64,000 bases of DNA, taken from assembly GCA_016650295.1 (NCBI GenBank), contig JAENWA010000114.1, positions 145,240 through 209,239 of the forward strand, in the 5' to 3' direction. Within the stretch, counting starts at the first letter, position 1; each line of letters opens with the position of its first letter. The DNA is from Desulfuromonadales bacterium (GTDB lineage: Bacteria > Desulfobacterota > Desulfuromonadia > Geobacterales > Pseudopelobacteraceae). Shown here in pieces: positions 35,791-44,700 of the stretch. The notes beneath the pieces are model-generated. The model was not told the DNA's origin and searched no databases. It saw only the letters and a program-made list of their open reading frames with translations. Both the position numbers and the translations under genes were made by a program.

Positions 35791-36388
35791 ACTACGTGCA
35801 AAAGGAAATACTCTCCGGTAGATGTGGAAAGTGGTCTTCTTGCTCCGCCAAACCGCTTGCTATAATTACTGCTTCCCGTCAAACCACCGTATTCTCCGTT
35901 CAGGCAGGGATGTCTGGTTGTACGGGCTTTTAAAACATGTGCTATTTCAGCATGCTACATTAATTAATATTTTATTAATACAACAGCACGAAAATTGCAT
36001 TCGCTGGACTGTATACGGAATAACTGCGCCTGCATTTCGGTCATGCAAAGTGGGTGTTTGTATCATGGAGTAATGGCCCCGTATCCTGCGTACGAAGATG
36101 ACCGCGTGGGAGTTGTTGCCGGAATGGTACTGAAGCTGAAAATTTCCGATTGAACGGAATGCAATGTTGGAATTGATAGGTGGGCGACAAGTGGCCAATG
36201 GATTTCTCAGATCAGGCCACAACAACAATATTTTACCATCCCCGACTTTTGGTCGCTCAGGGTGGCGTTTGGCTTATGAAACCGGCTTTGCGGAACTTTC
36301 CCGTACGCCGGTTTTTGCGTTTTAAGGGTAGTTTTTCCATTTAGTAACGGTGACTTGAAATTTATTTATATAAGGCAAGGAGGGTAGC
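35791..36388. other. leader region of the exosortase operon, no gene
   Basis: About 600 bases without a supportable gene. Near its end is a hairpin with T-run (36279-36316). GGAGGG lies eight bases before the ATG at 36389. I looked for known riboswitch cores and found none. Confidence 0.5.
36279..36316 (+). terminator. terminator-like hairpin 70 bases ahead of the BNR/NHL gene
   Basis: AAACCGGC (36279-36286) pairs with GCCGGTTT (36307-36314), with a weaker inner GCGG/CCGT pair, followed by TTTTGCGTTTT. Lying in the leader, it may end an upstream transcript or act as an attenuator. Confidence 0.55.
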
Positions 36389-39300
36389 ATGCTGAAACGA
36401 ATGAAGGTGATATGTGGGGGGATACTGCTACTTTCGTTGCTTCTGGTCTTTGTTCCTGTGCTATTAGCAACCACCACCTGGCAGCAGACCGGCGGGCCTG
36501 AAGGTGGCGGCATAAGCAGAACTATGGTGATCGACCCGACCAACAGCCAGACTCTCTATGTCGTTAGATCTGCCGGGGGCGTGTTCAAGTCCACCAACGG
36601 CGGCGGTTCCTGGAGCGCAGTCAACGCCGGCCTGCCCACCACATCCATCCTCTCACTAGCGATCGACCCAATCAACAGCCAGAACATCTATGCCGGGACA
36701 GATAGGGGTGGTGGTGTTTACAAGTCCACCAACGGCGGCGGTTCCTGGAGTGTGGTTAACAACGGATTGACTAACACAGGTGTCTCCTCTCTAGTGATCG
36801 ACCCGACCAATAGCCAGACTATCTATGCTGGTACAGTAGATAACGACCAATATTACGGCGTATTTAAATCCACCAACGGCGGCGGTTCCTGGGGCGCGGT
36901 TAACACCGGCCTGCCTAGTAATGGTTATTTTTTATCCCTGGCCATCGACCCGACCAACACCCAGATCGTCTATGCCAATACATATAATAAGGGTTTATTC
37001 AAGTCCACCAATGGTGGCGGTTCTTGGAGCGCCGCCAACAGCGGCCTGCCAAGCAATTTATATTTCCAAGCCCTAGCAATCGACCCTACCAACAGCCAGA
37101 ACGTCTATGTCAGTTTTGCTAATGGTGGCGGCGTGTACAAGTCCAGCGACGGCGGCGGTTCTTGGAGTGCGATAACAACCGGGCCAACCTTTCTTGTCCT
37201 CTCCCTGGCGATCGACCCTACCAACAGCCAGAATGTCTATGCCGGGACAACAGATGGTGTGTTCAAATCCACCAATGGTGGCGGTTCTTGGAGTGCGGTC
37301 AACAGTGGTATGATCATCAACCAAGTTCAATCCCTGGCAATCGACCCTACCAACGGCCAGAACGTCTATGCCGGGACAGATGTGGGACTGTTCAAGTCAA
37401 CCAACGGTGCCGGTTCCTGGAGCGCAGTCAACTCCGGTATGATCAACACAAGCGTCTCCTCTCTGGCAATCGATCCGACCAACAGTCTAAATATCTATGC
37501 CGGGTCAGATGGTGGGGGCATGTTCAAGTCCACCAACGGCGGAATATCCTGGAGCGGGGCTAACAGCGGCCTGCCCTCCTCATTTGTCTACTCCCTGGCG
37601 ATCGACCCGACCAACAGCCAGAACGTCTATGCCGGGGCGTATCCCGATCTCTTCAAGTCCACTAACGGCGGCGGTTCCTGGAGTGAGGTTAACAACGGCC
37701 TATCCAGTGCGCCTGTCCGCTCCCTGGCAATCGACCCGACCAACAGCCAGATCGTCTATGCCGGGACAGATATGGGACCCGGTGTTTACAAGTCCACCAA
37801 CGGCGGCGGTTCCTGGAGCGCTGTCAATAACGGCCTACCCTTTGGAAGTGGAGTCTGGGCACTAGCGATCGACCCGACCAACCCTATGACTATCTATGCC
37901 GGGCTAGTTAACGGAGCGGGTGGCAGTCTTTACAAGTCCACCAACGGCGGCGGTTCCTGGAGCGCGGCCAACACCGGTCTGAGTTATACGGACCCCGTTT
38001 GGGGTCTCTTGTACACAAATGTCTTCTCCCTGGCGATCGACCCGACCAACAGCCAGACCATCTATGCCGGTACACAAGGTAACGGTGTGTTCAAATCCAC
38101 CAACGGCGGCGGTTCCTGGAGTGTGGTCAACAACGGCCTGCCCAACCCATCATATGTCCGCTCCGTGGTGATCGATCCGACCAACAGCCAGAACGTCTAT
38201 GCCGGGACAGAAGGTAGCGTGTTCAAATCCAACAATGGTGGCGGTTCCTGGAGCGCGGTCAACAGCGGGTTGGCCACGGGTGTCTTCTCCCTGGTGATCG
38301 ACCCGACCAACAGTCAGATATTCTACGCTGGGACATATGGCAGTGGCGTATTCAAGGGGTTTTCCGACTTGCCGCCACCGACAATCGGTGGTACTCCTTC
38401 CGCAAATGCCACAGTTGGCACCGTCTACAGTTTCACTCCAACGTCCACTAATGCCTCTGGCTTCACCAGTACAGGCAATAGTCTGCCCACAGGATTGAGC
38501 CTAAACCCTACAACTGGCGTCCTAAGTGGTACGCTAACAACTGTTGGAACCTATAGTGGCATCATCATAACAGCAAGCAATGTTACAGGGTTAGCATCGT
38601 TGCCAGCATTCACAATTAACGTTACTCAATCTAGTAACAGCTATATTTATGCTACCCAATGGGGTACAACTGGAACTGGTAATAGACAGTTTAATCGTCC
38701 TAGAGGAATTGTAGCCGACAAAAACGGAAACATTTTTGTAAATGATAATTTAAATCAACGTGTGCAAAAATTTGATTCAAATGGGAACTATATATCTCAA
38801 TGGAGTTATGGCACCGCTGGTGATATTGCAATTGCGGTAGATGCAGAGGGTAATGTCTATGTAGCTGTTTTATCAAATATCATTAAAAAATATGATAATA
38901 ACGGGAACTTCATTATGCAATGGGGTTCTTCTGGCAGTGGAAATGGTCAATTTAATCAACCAAAAGGAATTGCCATTGATAGCAGCGGCTATGTTTATGT
39001 TGGAGACGAGTTTAACAATAGAGTTCAGAAGTTCAATAGCAATGGCGTTTATGTAACTCAATGGGGAACTCAGGGGAGTGGCATCGGGCAATTCAGCGTC
39101 CCAAGAGGCGTTGCAGTGGATAGAAATGGGAATGTGTATGTTGCGGACTACGGGAATGATCGTGTCCAGAAGTTTGACAGCAACGGAAACTATTTACTGC
39201 AATGGGGTACCGGAGGAAGCGGAAATGGCCAATTTGGTAGTGGTCCTTATGGTGTCACCGTTGATGGAAACTGTAACGTCTTTGTTACAGACCCTGGGAA

Positions 39301-39838
39301 TGCTAGAATCCAAAAGTTTGATAGTAACGGGAACTATTTGACCCAATTTGGATCATTTGGAACCGGTAACGGTCAGCTTGATGGCCCCTTAGGCGTTGCT
39401 TTAGACAGCGTTGGCAATGTATACGTGGCAGATAACACAAACAATAGGGTACAGAAGTTCATCCCCGATACATCGATCACTGGTACACCTTCTGTAAATG
39501 CCAGCATCGGTACCGTGTATAATTTCACTCCGTCATCAACCAACTCCGCCAGTTTCGGCATTATTGGTAACGTACCACCAGGCTTGAACTTCAATTCGAT
39601 CAATGGCACCTTGAGCGGAACTCCAACAACAGCTGGGACTTACAGTAATTTAGTCATTTCCGTCAACGACGGTCACGGCGGGAATTCTTTCCTTCCTCCT
39701 TTTTCAATTACTGTCAGCGGTACACAACAGCCCCCACAACCACCAAATCCTACCCAAGTCCCTGTCATGGAAGGTTTGTGGCTCCTGCCGGGAGTACTAG
39801 CCGGACTCGGCCTATTTGCCCGCAGACGCAAGGAATAA
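36389..39838 (+). CDS. secreted BNR/NHL repeat protein with exosortase-type C-terminal anchor
   Basis: A 1149-residue surface protein. Order: signal peptide (LLLSLLLVFVPVLLAT), 13 sortilin/BNR-like repeats of 45-55 residues, each with a variant of AIDPTNSQNVYAGT and KSTNGGGSWSAVN (about 30-650), a putative Ig domain (GTPSANATVGTVYSFTPTST), six NHL propeller blades (GVAVDRNGNVYVADYGNDR and kin, about 755-1025), a second Ig-like domain, a Pro-rich spacer and the tail VPVMEGLWLLPGVLAGLGLF with ARRRKE. The tail (short motif, hydrophobic helix, Arg cluster) is the form of exosortase sorting signals. The next gene is an exosortase, so this is its probable substrate. Confidence 0.85.
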   Translation: MLKRMKVICGGILLLSLLLVFVPVLLATTTWQQTGGPEGGGISRTMVIDPTNSQTLYVVRSAGGVFKSTNGGGSWSAVNAGLPTTSILSLAIDPINSQNIYAGTDRGGGVYKSTNGGGSWSVVNNGLTNTGVSSLVIDPTNSQTIYAGTVDNDQYYGVFKSTNGGGSWGAVNTGLPSNGYFLSLAIDPTNTQIVYANTYNKGLFKSTNGGGSWSAANSGLPSNLYFQALAIDPTNSQNVYVSFANGGGVYKSSDGGGSWSAITTGPTFLVLSLAIDPTNSQNVYAGTTDGVFKSTNGGGSWSAVNSGMIINQVQSLAIDPTNGQNVYAGTDVGLFKSTNGAGSWSAVNSGMINTSVSSLAIDPTNSLNIYAGSDGGGMFKSTNGGISWSGANSGLPSSFVYSLAIDPTNSQNVYAGAYPDLFKSTNGGGSWSEVNNGLSSAPVRSLAIDPTNSQIVYAGTDMGPGVYKSTNGGGSWSAVNNGLPFGSGVWALAIDPTNPMTIYAGLVNGAGGSLYKSTNGGGSWSAANTGLSYTDPVWGLLYTNVFSLAIDPTNSQTIYAGTQGNGVFKSTNGGGSWSVVNNGLPNPSYVRSVVIDPTNSQNVYAGTEGSVFKSNNGGGSWSAVNSGLATGVFSLVIDPTNSQIFYAGTYGSGVFKGFSDLPPPTIGGTPSANATVGTVYSFTPTSTNASGFTSTGNSLPTGLSLNPTTGVLSGTLTTVGTYSGIIITASNVTGLASLPAFTINVTQSSNSYIYATQWGTTGTGNRQFNRPRGIVADKNGNIFVNDNLNQRVQKFDSNGNYISQWSYGTAGDIAIAVDAEGNVYVAVLSNIIKKYDNNGNFIMQWGSSGSGNGQFNQPKGIAIDSSGYVYVGDEFNNRVQKFNSNGVYVTQWGTQGSGIGQFSVPRGVAVDRNGNVYVADYGNDRVQKFDSNGNYLLQWGTGGSGNGQFGSGPYGVTVDGNCNVFVTDPGNARIQKFDSNGNYLTQFGSFGTGNGQLDGPLGVALDSVGNVYVADNTNNRVQKFIPDTSITGTPSVNASIGTVYNFTPSSTNSASFGIIGNVPPGLNFNSINGTLSGTPTTAGTYSNLVISVNDGHGGNSFLPPFSITVSGTQQPPQPPNPTQVPVMEGLWLLPGVLAGLGLFARRRKE

Positions 39839-39843
39839 CCCTT

Positions 39844-40431
39844 TTGGCAAAGAAGAAGAAAAATATAAAACCAGAGTCAATACTGGCTGAACAGTCAATC
39901 CAAAAAGAAGCCGGGGCGAACAATCGTCCCGGCTCTTCCCTCGTTAAGACCTGCATGCTCTTTGCGCTCTTCCTGGTCACCCTTCACGCCTTCACCTGGC
40001 TCTTCGCGCTCAAGGGATACATCCAGTGGGGCTACGGAACTGCTCATATCGTTTCTTCCATCCTCAATGCATCTGGAATCCAGAATACCGTTGATTACAA
40101 CATCATCCACTTGCGCAATGACACCTGGAACGTCACTTCCGAATGCACCGCCGTAAATGCCGTATTCCTCTTCATCTCCTTCATTCTCGCATATTCCTCT
40201 TCATTCAAGTCCAAGGCACTTGGCCTCATCACCGGAATTCCGCTGATTTTGGTTACCAACATCGTAAGGCTTGTCGCCTTGGGATGGGTGACGGAATACT
40301 GGCCCAAGCATTCTCATCTGTTCCATGATTATGTCTGGGAAACCATCTTTCTGTTTTTCATCGTGGCGCTCTGGTTCATATGGATTAATCTGGTGGTGAG
40401 TCGTGAAAAAACTGCTGCCGTTTCTTGCTAG
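39844..40431 (+). CDS. exosortase/archaeosortase-family transpeptidase
   Basis: A 195-residue polytopic membrane protein with the three exosortase catalytic residues in order: Cys in VTSECTAVNAVFLF (about 99), Arg in VTNIVRLVALGWV (about 142) and His in HLFHDYVWETIF (about 157). These enzymes cut C-terminal sorting tails and hand the protein to the cell surface. A TTG at 39844 with AAGGA ahead is the best start, five bases after the stop of the BNR/NHL gene; no better start exists. The subtype is not certain. Confidence 0.82.
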   Translation: MAKKKKNIKPESILAEQSIQKEAGANNRPGSSLVKTCMLFALFLVTLHAFTWLFALKGYIQWGYGTAHIVSSILNASGIQNTVDYNIIHLRNDTWNVTSECTAVNAVFLFISFILAYSSSFKSKALGLITGIPLILVTNIVRLVALGWVTEYWPKHSHLFHDYVWETIFLFFIVALWFIWINLVVSREKTAAVSC

Positions 40432-40864
40432 ACTGCTCGTCATATCCCTGTTGTTTATCCCGCTTCTGCCGCTATTTCATCGATCCTACAAATTCGTCCT
40501 GGCACTCATTACAACTGCAACCATGCCGACAAGCGAGATGATGGACGCTCTTCCCTATGATGGTTCAAACAACCTTTATACGTTCTTAGTCCTCATCCTT
40601 GCGATACCTGGTATGGAGATAAAAAAAAGGGTGATCGGCATCGTCACGGGGATAGCCCTGTTCATCTTCACTGATTTCTTCATGACAGCGGTATGGATTC
40701 CCTATCTGAAAACACCCGGCCCATCCCTGGCTAACATGGCTGTCGCATACGGCTGGCTTGTTGTGGCCCATTATCTGCTGCCATTTCTGCTCTGGCTCGC
40801 GTTTGCCTTCAGGCAGATTGAGGGGTTATTTAGAGGTGCGGCATCCGTTGAACGAAATGCTTAA
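40403..40864 (+). CDS. exosortase-associated membrane protein
   Basis: A 153-residue protein with four hydrophobic spans (ISLLFIPLLPLF, TFLVLILAIPGM, IVTGIALFIFTDFFMTAVWI, and VVAHYLLPFLLWLAFAF). It overlaps the exosortase end by 29 bases, so it is translated with it. Small membrane companions are known beside some exosortases (for example XrtH systems); I assign it by context and topology only. Confidence 0.68.
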   Translation: MKKLLPFLARLLVISLLFIPLLPLFHRSYKFVLALITTATMPTSEMMDALPYDGSNNLYTFLVLILAIPGMEIKKRVIGIVTGIALFIFTDFFMTAVWIPYLKTPGPSLANMAVAYGWLVVAHYLLPFLLWLAFAFRQIEGLFRGAASVERNA

Positions 40865-40925
40865 GGACTGCATGTCAAATTCAGATGCACTATCCGACAA
40901 CGTTATGTACAAAAACGTTTCATGC

Positions 40926-40965
40926 AAAAAAAAGACCTTCAGGCAAACACCTGAAGGTCTTTTTC
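40926..40965. terminator. bidirectional terminator
   Basis: AAAAAGACCTTCAGG and CCTGAAGGTCTTTTT form a perfect 15-bp stem with CAAACA loop, A-run before and T-run after. It separates the + exosortase operon from the convergent galE. Confidence 0.88.
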
Positions 40966-40985
40966 ATTACGTAGTCCGGAAAAAA

Positions 40986-41972
40986 TCAACGCCCCGCCAG
41001 CTTGCTTTCCCAGCGCCAGGCGTCGGCCACGATGGTCCGCAGGTCGTCATATTTCGGCTGCCAGCCGGTCAATCTGCCGATTTTCTCCGCCTTGGCAACC
41101 AGGGAGGCCGGGTCACCCGGTCGCCGTTCGGCTTCCAGGGTCTTGAAATCCACTCCGCTGACCTCACGCACTACCTCCAGCACCTCACGGACACTGCTGC
41201 CGCGACCGTAGCCGACATTCATGGCCGTCGGTTCTCCCCCTCGTTCCAGGTAATTAAGGGCACTCAGATGGGCCGAGGCCAGGTCTTCAATGTGGATATA
41301 GTCACGGATGCCGGTCCCGTCCGGAGTCGGGTAATCGGTGCCGTAGATGCCTACATTTTCTCGGTTTCCCAGGGCGGCCTGGCAGGCGACCTTGATCAGG
41401 TGGGTCGCTTCGGGGGTGCGCTGTCCCATGCGGGCCTGCGGGTCGGCGCCGGCCACGTTGAAGTAGCGCAGCGCCACATACTGCAGGCCGTGGGCCGCCG
41501 AGACATCCCGCAGCATCCACTCGCTCATCAGTTTCGATGTGCCGTAGGGGTTGATCGGCGCCGGCGTACTCTCCTCTGAAGCGACACCGCCGTCGGGAAA
41601 TCCGTAAACAGCGGCGGTGCTGGAGAAGATGAAGCGCCGGACGTTGTGTTTGACACAAGTCTCCAGCAGCCCGAGGGTATTGCGGGTGTTGTTGCCGTAA
41701 TATTTAAGCGGCAGTGATACGGATTCGGGGGCGATGATGGCGGCGGCAAAATGCAGCACTGTGGTGAAACCGTGCCTGGCAAAGGCCGCGTCCAGCGTGT
41801 CGCGATCGGAAAGGTCACCGACGATCAGTTCTTCTCCATGGGTGAGCGCATCGCGAAATCCTGTGGAGAGGTTATCGTAGACAACGACCGTGCGGCCGGA
41901 TTCGCTGAGTTGACGGGTGACATGACTGCCGATATAGCCGCAGCCGCCTGTGACGAGGATTTTTTCAGACAT
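40986..41972 (-). CDS. galE: UDP-glucose 4-epimerase
   Basis: Interconverts UDP-glucose and UDP-galactose for surface polysaccharide synthesis. An extended SDR enzyme of 328 residues: NAD motif GGCGYIGS near residue 9, catalytic Ser in FSSTAAVYG, YxxxK in NPYGTSKLMSE near 147, and RYFNVAGAD. Last gene of a minus-strand group with the TIM-barrel and K+ channel genes. Confidence 0.94.
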   Translation of the reverse strand: MSEKILVTGGCGYIGSHVTRQLSESGRTVVVYDNLSTGFRDALTHGEELIVGDLSDRDTLDAAFARHGFTTVLHFAAAIIAPESVSLPLKYYGNNTRNTLGLLETCVKHNVRRFIFSSTAAVYGFPDGGVASEESTPAPINPYGTSKLMSEWMLRDVSAAHGLQYVALRYFNVAGADPQARMGQRTPEATHLIKVACQAALGNRENVGIYGTDYPTPDGTGIRDYIHIEDLASAHLSALNYLERGGEPTAMNVGYGRGSSVREVLEVVREVSGVDFKTLEAERRPGDPASLVAKAEKIGRLTGWQPKYDDLRTIVADAWRWESKLAGR

Positions 41973-41989
41973 TTGAGTTCCTTATGGTT

Positions 41990-42757
41990 TTAAAGATAGT
42001 TTTTCAGGGCTTTCAGCGCCCGTTCCAGGCGTTCGACCGTATGGGCTTCAATGGTGTAAATCGCACCCGGCGCGTACTGCCTGAGCAGGCCGAACAGGTG
42101 GCTGAAATCGATCAGCCCTTCGCCGGGCGGCAGGTGTTCATCAGCCTGGCCATGGTTGTCGTGGATATGGCATTCGGCCATGAACGGGCCGAGTTCGGTA
42201 AACCACTCCTCCAGACTGACGGATGTAAACATGTTCCAGTGTCCCACGTCAAAACAATGCCGGAAGCAGGGGTCATCGATCGCCTCCAGAAGAGCGCGCA
42301 GGGTGGAGGGCTCTTTCTCGAAGATGTTCTCCATGGCGATGATGCAGCCCAGTTCGCGGGCACATGGGACAAATTCCCGCCAGAAATCGATGCTGTTTTT
42401 GAGCCAGTCCAGGCGGTTGCCGCCGTAACGCAGATCGTCGTATCCGGGGTGAAATACAATCACCCGCGGCTTGAGCTGTTGCGCCGCCAGAAAGACCTGC
42501 TGGAAGCGTTTGCGGGTAACCTCGCGGATGGACGGGTCGAGGGCGCCGGGGTTCAGATCCAGGAACGGGGCATGGATGGTGGTGGCCAGACCGGCCGAAT
42601 GTAGTACCCGGGCCTGGGCCGACAATTCTTCCCACACGATATGATCCAGGGCATCGGCCGAAAAGAACACCTCCGGGTTGATACTCACGGATACAAGGAA
42701 CTCCAGTTGTTCCGCCAGCCGCGAATACGGAATGTGGGCATGAATATCAGTGTGCAT
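41990..42757 (-). CDS. sugar phosphate isomerase/epimerase (xylose isomerase-like TIM barrel)
   Basis: A 255-residue AP-endonuclease-2-type TIM barrel. Metal-site segments appear in order: TTIHAPFLDL, VFHPGYDD, AMENIFE, CFDVGHWNMF, CHIHDNHGQ and a closing IEAHT. Substrate unknown; could be an isomerase or a phosphodiesterase-like member. The ATG at 42757 lies 11 bases inside the end of the channel gene, so the two are translationally linked. Confidence 0.8.
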   Translation of the reverse strand: MHTDIHAHIPYSRLAEQLEFLVSVSINPEVFFSADALDHIVWEELSAQARVLHSAGLATTIHAPFLDLNPGALDPSIREVTRKRFQQVFLAAQQLKPRVIVFHPGYDDLRYGGNRLDWLKNSIDFWREFVPCARELGCIIAMENIFEKEPSTLRALLEAIDDPCFRHCFDVGHWNMFTSVSLEEWFTELGPFMAECHIHDNHGQADEHLPPGEGLIDFSHLFGLLRQYAPGAIYTIEAHTVERLERALKALKNYL

Positions 42758-43799
42758 TGGCCTGATCCTTGCGGTGTTTCTGGATGAGCGCATCCGTCGG
42801 GGTGCGCTCCACCAGATCCTCCAGTTTTGCTATGGAACCCGGTTCGCCCAGGACGATCAGGGTGTCGCCTCCCTCGATCCTGGCCTGGGAGTGCGGGTTG
42901 AAGACCATTTTGCCATGGGCTTTTTTGATGCCGACAATGATCACGCCGATCTCCTTGCGGAAACCGGAACTGACCAGCGTCTCGCCGGCAAAGGCAGAGT
43001 GGGGCGGAATCGTGATCTCTTCCATCTGCAGGTCCATATGTTCACTGCCGGTGGCGATTTCGATGAAGTCAACCACATTGGGACGCAGGATTGACTGGGC
43101 CATCCTGCTGCCGCCGATGATATAGGGCGATACGACCTTGTTGGCCCCGGCCCGCTTGAGTTTGATGTCGGAACCTTCTTCGCCGGAACGCGCCAGGATA
43201 AACAGGTCTGGATTGAGTCCCCGGGCGGTCAGCACGATATACACATTCTCCGTGTCAGAGGTAACCACTGAAATCAGCCCCTTGGCCCGCTTGATGCCGG
43301 CCCTCAACAGGGACTCGTCCAGGGTGGCGTCACCCTTCAGGTGCAGGTAGCCCTCCTCCTCCAGTTTTTCGGTGGTCTCCACATCTTTCTCAACAATCAC
43401 GAATGGCAGATGATTGGCCTGAAACTCCTTGCAGATCAGTGAACCGATGCGGCCGAAACCGCATATGATGTAGTGCCCCGAGAGAGCGTCAATCATTTTT
43501 TCCACCTTCTTTCTCCCCATGATCCTCTGAATCTGGCCTTCAAACATGATCTGCGCCAGGCTGCCGACGATATAACCCAGAACACTGACACCCACGATGA
43601 TCAGGGCAATAGTAAACAGTTTACCTGAATCACTGAGGGGTTTGACAACTTCAAAGCCAACGGTTCCCAAGGTGATGATGGTCATGTAGAGGGCGTCTAT
43701 GAAACGCCACCCCTCGATGCCCATGTAGCCGGCTGTGCCGAGAGATACGAGCAGCAGCATGACAACCATCGATATTTTCAAGTGTCTGACAGGATCCAT
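42747..43799 (-). CDS. potassium channel with TrkA-N/RCK domains
   Basis: A 350-residue K+ channel subunit: two spans with the pore between them (selectivity filter TLGTVGFE, residues 43-50), then RCK_N with the Rossmann motif CGFGRIGSLICKEF near 113, and RCK_C (about 265-335). Gated by a cytoplasmic ligand. The start MDPVRHLK at 43799 is chosen because the preceding codons are not channel-like; the ribosome site is weak. First gene of the minus-strand group. Confidence 0.87.
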   Translation of the reverse strand: MDPVRHLKISMVVMLLLVSLGTAGYMGIEGWRFIDALYMTIITLGTVGFEVVKPLSDSGKLFTIALIIVGVSVLGYIVGSLAQIMFEGQIQRIMGRKKVEKMIDALSGHYIICGFGRIGSLICKEFQANHLPFVIVEKDVETTEKLEEEGYLHLKGDATLDESLLRAGIKRAKGLISVVTSDTENVYIVLTARGLNPDLFILARSGEEGSDIKLKRAGANKVVSPYIIGGSRMAQSILRPNVVDFIEIATGSEHMDLQMEEITIPPHSAFAGETLVSSGFRKEIGVIIVGIKKAHGKMVFNPHSQARIEGGDTLIVLGEPGSIAKLEDLVERTPTDALIQKHRKDQANAH

Positions 43800-43938
43800 G
43801 ATGCGCAGATTACCTGTTGAGTCCGTAAAATTCAAGCGCGATTGTGGAAGAGGCCGACATGCTGCCGGCCGGAGAGTTTTCGACGTCGGCACATCGCAGC
43901 CGATGGTACAGAAAAACATGTAAAACGGCATGCTCCAA

Positions 43939-43970
43939 TTGACAAATACTGCATACTGTATACAATGTAT
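43939..43970 (+). promoter_or_regulatory. gntR promoter with overlapping palindromic operator
   Basis: TTGACA (43939-43944), 16 bases, TACAAT (43961-43966). ATAC-TGTATACA-ATGTAT (43953-43970) is a dyad overlapping the -10 box. TGTATACA-type sites are bound by FCD-class GntR regulators, so autorepression is likely. Confidence 0.6.
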
Positions 43971-43997
43971 AAAATTTCTCAGCGGAGCTGTACTATC

Positions 43998-44687
43998 ATG
44001 AAAAAGCCCATGGAAAAGCACCTCACACTGCGTGAAAAAATCCTGGAAAATATCCGTGATGCGATTATTTCCGGATCACTCAAAGCAGGCAGCAGGGTTT
44101 CGGAGCCTGAACTTGCCGATCGCTACGGTATCAGCCGTACCCCGATCCGTGAGGCGCTCCGCCAGTTGGAATCGGAAGGCTACCTGACGGTCATCCCCCG
44201 TCGCGGCGCTGTGGTCAGCGAATTCAGCCAGAAGGATGTGGAGGATTTTTATGCCATCAAGAGCATTCTGGAAGGGTATGCAGCCCGCCAGGCCTGCAGC
44301 AGGCTGACCGAAAAAGAGCTGGACAAACTCCAGGCCAACAACAACCGGCTCCGGTTACTGGCTGATCAGAATGATATCAAGTCCTTTTTCAAGCTTCACA
44401 ATGATTTTCATGATATGTTCATCAAGGCGGCTGACAATGAGCGATTGCGGGAACTGATTACCAGCGTCGTAACCCGTTTTCAGCGTCTGCGCTTCACGTC
44501 GCTCAGCCTGCCGGGCCGGATGATGGTTTCGGTGCTGGAACATGAAAAAATTATCGAGGCGTTTCGCAGGCGGGATGCCGAATCTGCTGAAACGCTGGTC
44601 AGAAAAAATGCTGAATACGGAGGCCGGGTCCTGCTGGACGGAGGTATCTCTGCATCGCAGCGCGCCGAACTTCAGATCGATATATAA
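43998..44687 (+). CDS. GntR-family transcriptional regulator (FCD class)
   Basis: A 229-residue regulator: winged helix in residues 10-75 (SEPELADRYGISRTPIREAL, then GYLTVIPRRGAVVSE), FCD effector domain about 85-215 with the expected His in LHNDFHDMFI. FCD regulators sense organic acids. ATG at 43998 with GGAG ahead; a second ATG follows at 44010. It lies just before selA, 13 bases apart, so selA may share its transcript. Confidence 0.88.
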   Translation: MKKPMEKHLTLREKILENIRDAIISGSLKAGSRVSEPELADRYGISRTPIREALRQLESEGYLTVIPRRGAVVSEFSQKDVEDFYAIKSILEGYAARQACSRLTEKELDKLQANNNRLRLLADQNDIKSFFKLHNDFHDMFIKAADNERLRELITSVVTRFQRLRFTSLSLPGRMMVSVLEHEKIIEAFRRRDAESAETLVRKNAEYGGRVLLDGGISASQRAELQIDI

Positions 44688-44700
44688 AAGGTGTATTGAA

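Noticed and set aside
35995..36330. Possible cyclic di-GMP (GEMM) riboswitch before the BNR/NHL gene
   Set aside because: The conserved GEMM core and tetraloop-receptor segments are not present; only a terminator-like hairpin remains.
36550..38340. Regular repeats that could be mistaken for a CRISPR array
   Set aside because: Period of about 140-160 bp, in-frame and protein-coding (BNR repeats); no short repeat/spacer pattern and no cas genes.
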